Shown piece after piece: positions 62,124 through 64,000 of a DNA stretch of 64,000 nt (its first letter is position 1; every line of letters begins with the position of its first letter). The notes beneath the pieces are model-generated. The model was given only the letters and a program-made list of their open reading frames with translations, was not told where the DNA came from and ran no database searches. Both the position numbers and the translations under genes were made by a program. Source of the DNA: an uncultured Alphaproteobacteria bacterium (GTDB taxonomy: Bacteria > Pseudomonadota > Alphaproteobacteria > RF32 > CAG-239); assembly GCA_934254915.1 (NCBI GenBank), contig CAKQMH010000005.1, positions 1 to 64,000 of the forward strand. Reading direction: 5' to 3'.

Positions 62124-62271
62124 TTTTTTCTCCTTATATATTAAAATAGTGTTGCCTATAAAATCGTGCAAAAAACACCAGATGTCAAGTCTAACCGCAA
62201 AATTTTTTTAACTTGTAAGTAAAATAAAATGCTGTTAAAGTTATAAAAAATTTAATTTACGCGAGGATGAA

Positions 62272-62736
62272 ATGTTTTCCGATAAATGGCATCAACGTTT
62301 TATGGATGTGGCTGAATTAGTTGCCAGCTGGTCGAAAGATCCGTCGACCAAAACCGGAGCGGTTGTAGTCGGCCCTGACCGCGAGATACGGGCAACCGGA
62401 TATAACGGCTTGGTGCGCGGGGTTGATGATGATAAGCCTGAACGCATGGAGCGCCCGACCAAATATGATTTTTTTGAACATGCGGAACGCAATGCCATCT
62501 ATAATGCCTGCTTAACCGGAACATCGTTAAAAGGCTGTGTAATGTATGCGACGCACGCTCCCTGCACTGACTGCTGTCGGGCTATTATTCAATCAGGCAT
62601 CAAAATGGTGGTCACCCACGAGGTGAAAATTGATAAATCCACACCGCAGAACACCTGGCGTGATAAACTCGGTTTTTCGGAACAAATGTTTAAAGAAGCG
62701 GGAATTGAAGTTAAATATCTTCCGGCTAAAGAATAA
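62272..62736 (+). CDS. Deoxycytidylate deaminase family protein
   Basis: 154 residues, zinc-dependent deaminase: HAERNAIYNA supplies the zinc His and catalytic Glu, APCTDCCRAII the two zinc Cys. The N-terminal KDPSTKTGAVVVGPDREIRA and GYNGLVRGVDDD segment fit dCMP deaminase, giving dUMP for thymidylate synthesis. The GVDDD loop is typical of the enzyme but allosteric residues cannot be judged. Divergent from eno. Confidence 0.88.
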   Translation: MFSDKWHQRFMDVAELVASWSKDPSTKTGAVVVGPDREIRATGYNGLVRGVDDDKPERMERPTKYDFFEHAERNAIYNACLTGTSLKGCVMYATHAPCTDCCRAIIQSGIKMVVTHEVKIDKSTPQNTWRDKLGFSEQMFKEAGIEVKYLPAKE

Positions 62737-62848
62737 CCCCTTTAAATTAACAAGCGGTTGAATATATAGCAATTAACCGATATATAATTAATAATGGACT
62801 TTCGCTGAATTTGTCGGACTTTGGGACTACTTGGTTGAGGAGAAGACA

Positions 62849-63475
62849 ATGAAGATTTTATTGGCGGACGACCACGCATTATACCGTGAAGGCTTAATTC
62901 TGCATCTCAATAAACTTGTACCGCAGGCGCAAATCCTGCAAGCCGCGGATTATGATGAAGCCGCGGCACAGGTTAAACAAAATCCGGATATCGAATTTGT
63001 AATTGCCGATTTGGGGATGCGCAGCCATAATTGGGAAGACGGTTTGCCGGCATTAAGAAAAATTTTGCCTGACGCCAAAACCATCGTTATTTCAGCCTCC
63101 GAAGACAACAATGACATCAAAAAAGCTTTAAGCCTTGGGATTAAAGGTTATTTATCCAAGCGCTCAGACACCAAAGTTTTAACCGCGGCGCTTAAACTGA
63201 TTTTTGACGGCGGGACTTATTTTCCACCCTCAATCGTCGAGGTAAACAACTTGTCGTCTGAGGCCAAAGAACATCATCGCGACAAGCTTCTTACACCCCG
63301 CCAAACCGAAGTTTTGAACTATGTTGCGCAAGGTTTATCAAACAAACAAATCGCTTATAAAATGAATGTGTCCGAAGCCACCGTAAAACTGCATATCAAT
63401 GCCCTGCTCCGCGCTTTGGGTGCAACCAACCGTACACAAGCAGTAATTTTGGCCCAAAAACGCGGATTGGTATAA
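62849..63475 (+). CDS. NarL/FixJ-family response regulator
   Basis: 208 residues from ATG 62849 (GAGGAG upstream), rejecting the longer frame from 62831. Receiver domain with ADDHALYREGL, VIADLGM Asp (about 56), VISASE Ser and GYLSKRS Lys; C-terminal LuxR HTH with LTPRQTEVLNYVAQGLSNKQ and MNVSEATVKLHINALLRALG. No sensor kinase is adjacent. Target genes unknown. Ends far from the ileS stop with a terminator in between. Confidence 0.92.
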   Translation: MKILLADDHALYREGLILHLNKLVPQAQILQAADYDEAAAQVKQNPDIEFVIADLGMRSHNWEDGLPALRKILPDAKTIVISASEDNNDIKKALSLGIKGYLSKRSDTKVLTAALKLIFDGGTYFPPSIVEVNNLSSEAKEHHRDKLLTPRQTEVLNYVAQGLSNKQIAYKMNVSEATVKLHINALLRALGATNRTQAVILAQKRGLV

Positions 63476-63540
63476 ACCAAACAAATCATCACGCTCTGCC
63501 TGCTGATATTTAATATATCTTAACCTTGGGTAACAGAGAT

Positions 63541-63576
63541 AAAAAAAAGCCTTTTCTCGGTTTAGAGAAAAGGCTT
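63541..63576 (-). terminator. Terminator of ileS
   Basis: AAAGCCTTTTCTC (63545-63557) pairs perfectly with GAGAAAAGGCTTT (63564-63576) around a six-base loop; the minus strand then has eight T. It lies 22 bases after the ileS stop. Confidence 0.9.
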
Positions 63577-63597
63577 TAGCGGCTAACGTTTCAGGCG

Positions 63598-64000
63598 TTA
63601 GGCAACTTTAATCGAGCTGACTTTAGCATCATAAACAATTGATGCTCCTTCAATATCAGCTTGTGTGCCGCCGGCACAAACCGGAGTGATTTTTACGGCT
63701 AAAACCTGCTCAGCGACATAGCTTTGATTTTCGTTCAAGGCCTTGTTCAATTCCGCATCGGCAGTTTGGTAGCAAAGTTCAATCCGATCAGAGATATTAA
63801 AATCCTTGTCTTTACGCAAAGTCTGAATCAGGCGGACAAAATCGCGAGCCATACCTTCACGTTTAAGCTCATCGGTAACAACCGTGTCTAAGGTGACAAC
63901 CGCTTTATTATCGGCAAATGACTTACCGGCAACGCCGGCTTTCATATCCAAACGAACCTCAAACAAATCCGGAGTTAAGTTTTTGCCGGCAATATTCAAG
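63598..64000 (-). CDS. ileS: Isoleucyl-tRNA synthetase, C-terminal end (cut by window edge)
   Basis: The last about 134 residues of a long-type IleS. The visible domain (KNLTPDLFEVRLDMKAGV, VVTLDTVVTDELKREGMARD, FVRLIQTLRKDKDFNISDRI) is the C-terminal DUF5915 of the eukaryote/archaea-like IleS form, which is often mupirocin-insensitive. No Cys-rich zinc end is present, fitting that form. The catalytic part is beyond the window. Confidence 0.85.
   Translation of the reverse strand, partial: LNIAGKNLTPDLFEVRLDMKAGVAGKSFADNKAVVTLDTVVTDELKREGMARDFVRLIQTLRKDKDFNISDRIELCYQTADAELNKALNENQSYVAEQVLAVKITPVCAGGTQADIEGASIVYDAKVSSIKVA

Overview
The window looks like a chromosome segment of a flagellated, AT-rich alphaproteobacterium with an at least partly anaerobic lifestyle. 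Pointers to Alphaproteobacteria are FlbT next to a flagellin gene, the divergent secB / timA-mltA-smr neighbourhood, a YfgM-like-BamB-Der operon and a DUF2924/serine-recombinase prophage remnant. The [FeFe]-hydrogenase maturase HydF indicates hydrogen metabolism without oxygen. Gut-associated alphaproteobacteria of low GC would fit, but no rRNA is present to settle the taxonomy.

Region 1-9.2 kb is core genome: flagellin start, flbT, an ABC-F ATPase, a three-gene minus-strand unit (HAD-like protein lacking its catalytic aspartate, an exported protein, a GNAT-like protein), then hydF-tcdA-tatD as a tight operon and alr on the plus strand.

Region 9.3-28.2 kb is an accessory, mostly very AT-rich island ending at an initiator tRNA gene. 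It starts with a cluster of small membrane proteins and one frameshifted exported protein. It continues with an AbiL/RloAB-like ATPase plus TOPRIM pair behind a palindrome-rich promoter, a solitary AbiEi-like regulator with its own large inverted-repeat operator, a 23-residue-repeat exported protein, and a type I-like restriction locus. That locus has HsdR, a fused HsdM-HsdS, and two translationally coupled unknown genes, one a membrane protein and one a HEPN-like protein. Then come a complete AbiE toxin-antitoxin operon with an 11-bp-arm operator, and a prophage remnant in which an internal deletion seems to have fused a serine recombinase to the end of a tail gene.

Region 28.2-37.4 kb returns to core genes: initiator tRNA, a 22-residue membrane peptide, cold-shock protein, and a 729-residue cysteine-rich exported protein flanked by tandem intergenic repeats whose hairpin stems covary. 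SecB, TimA, MltA, a small membrane protein, Smr, an MsbA-like exporter and a DUF1294 protein follow.

Region 37.5-64 kb is housekeeping: envelope lipoproteins, dtd, SpmAB-like fusion, LOG-family protein, tgt, PhoB-like regulator, rpe, ferritin-like protein, class II aldolase, transketolase, RlmD-like rRNA methyltransferase, GGDEF protein, the YfgM-like/bamB/der operon, two paralogous membrane proteins related in architecture to one in the island, enolase, dCMP deaminase, a NarL-type regulator and the 3' end of ileS. Central carbon genes (fba, tkt, rpe, eno) are near each other but in separate units with their own terminators.

The parts most worth attention are the HEPN/membrane pair coupled to the restriction locus, the dead HAD protein, the covarying repeat hairpins, the AbiE-type operators, the chimeric prophage ORF and the unusual initiator tRNA anticodon stem.
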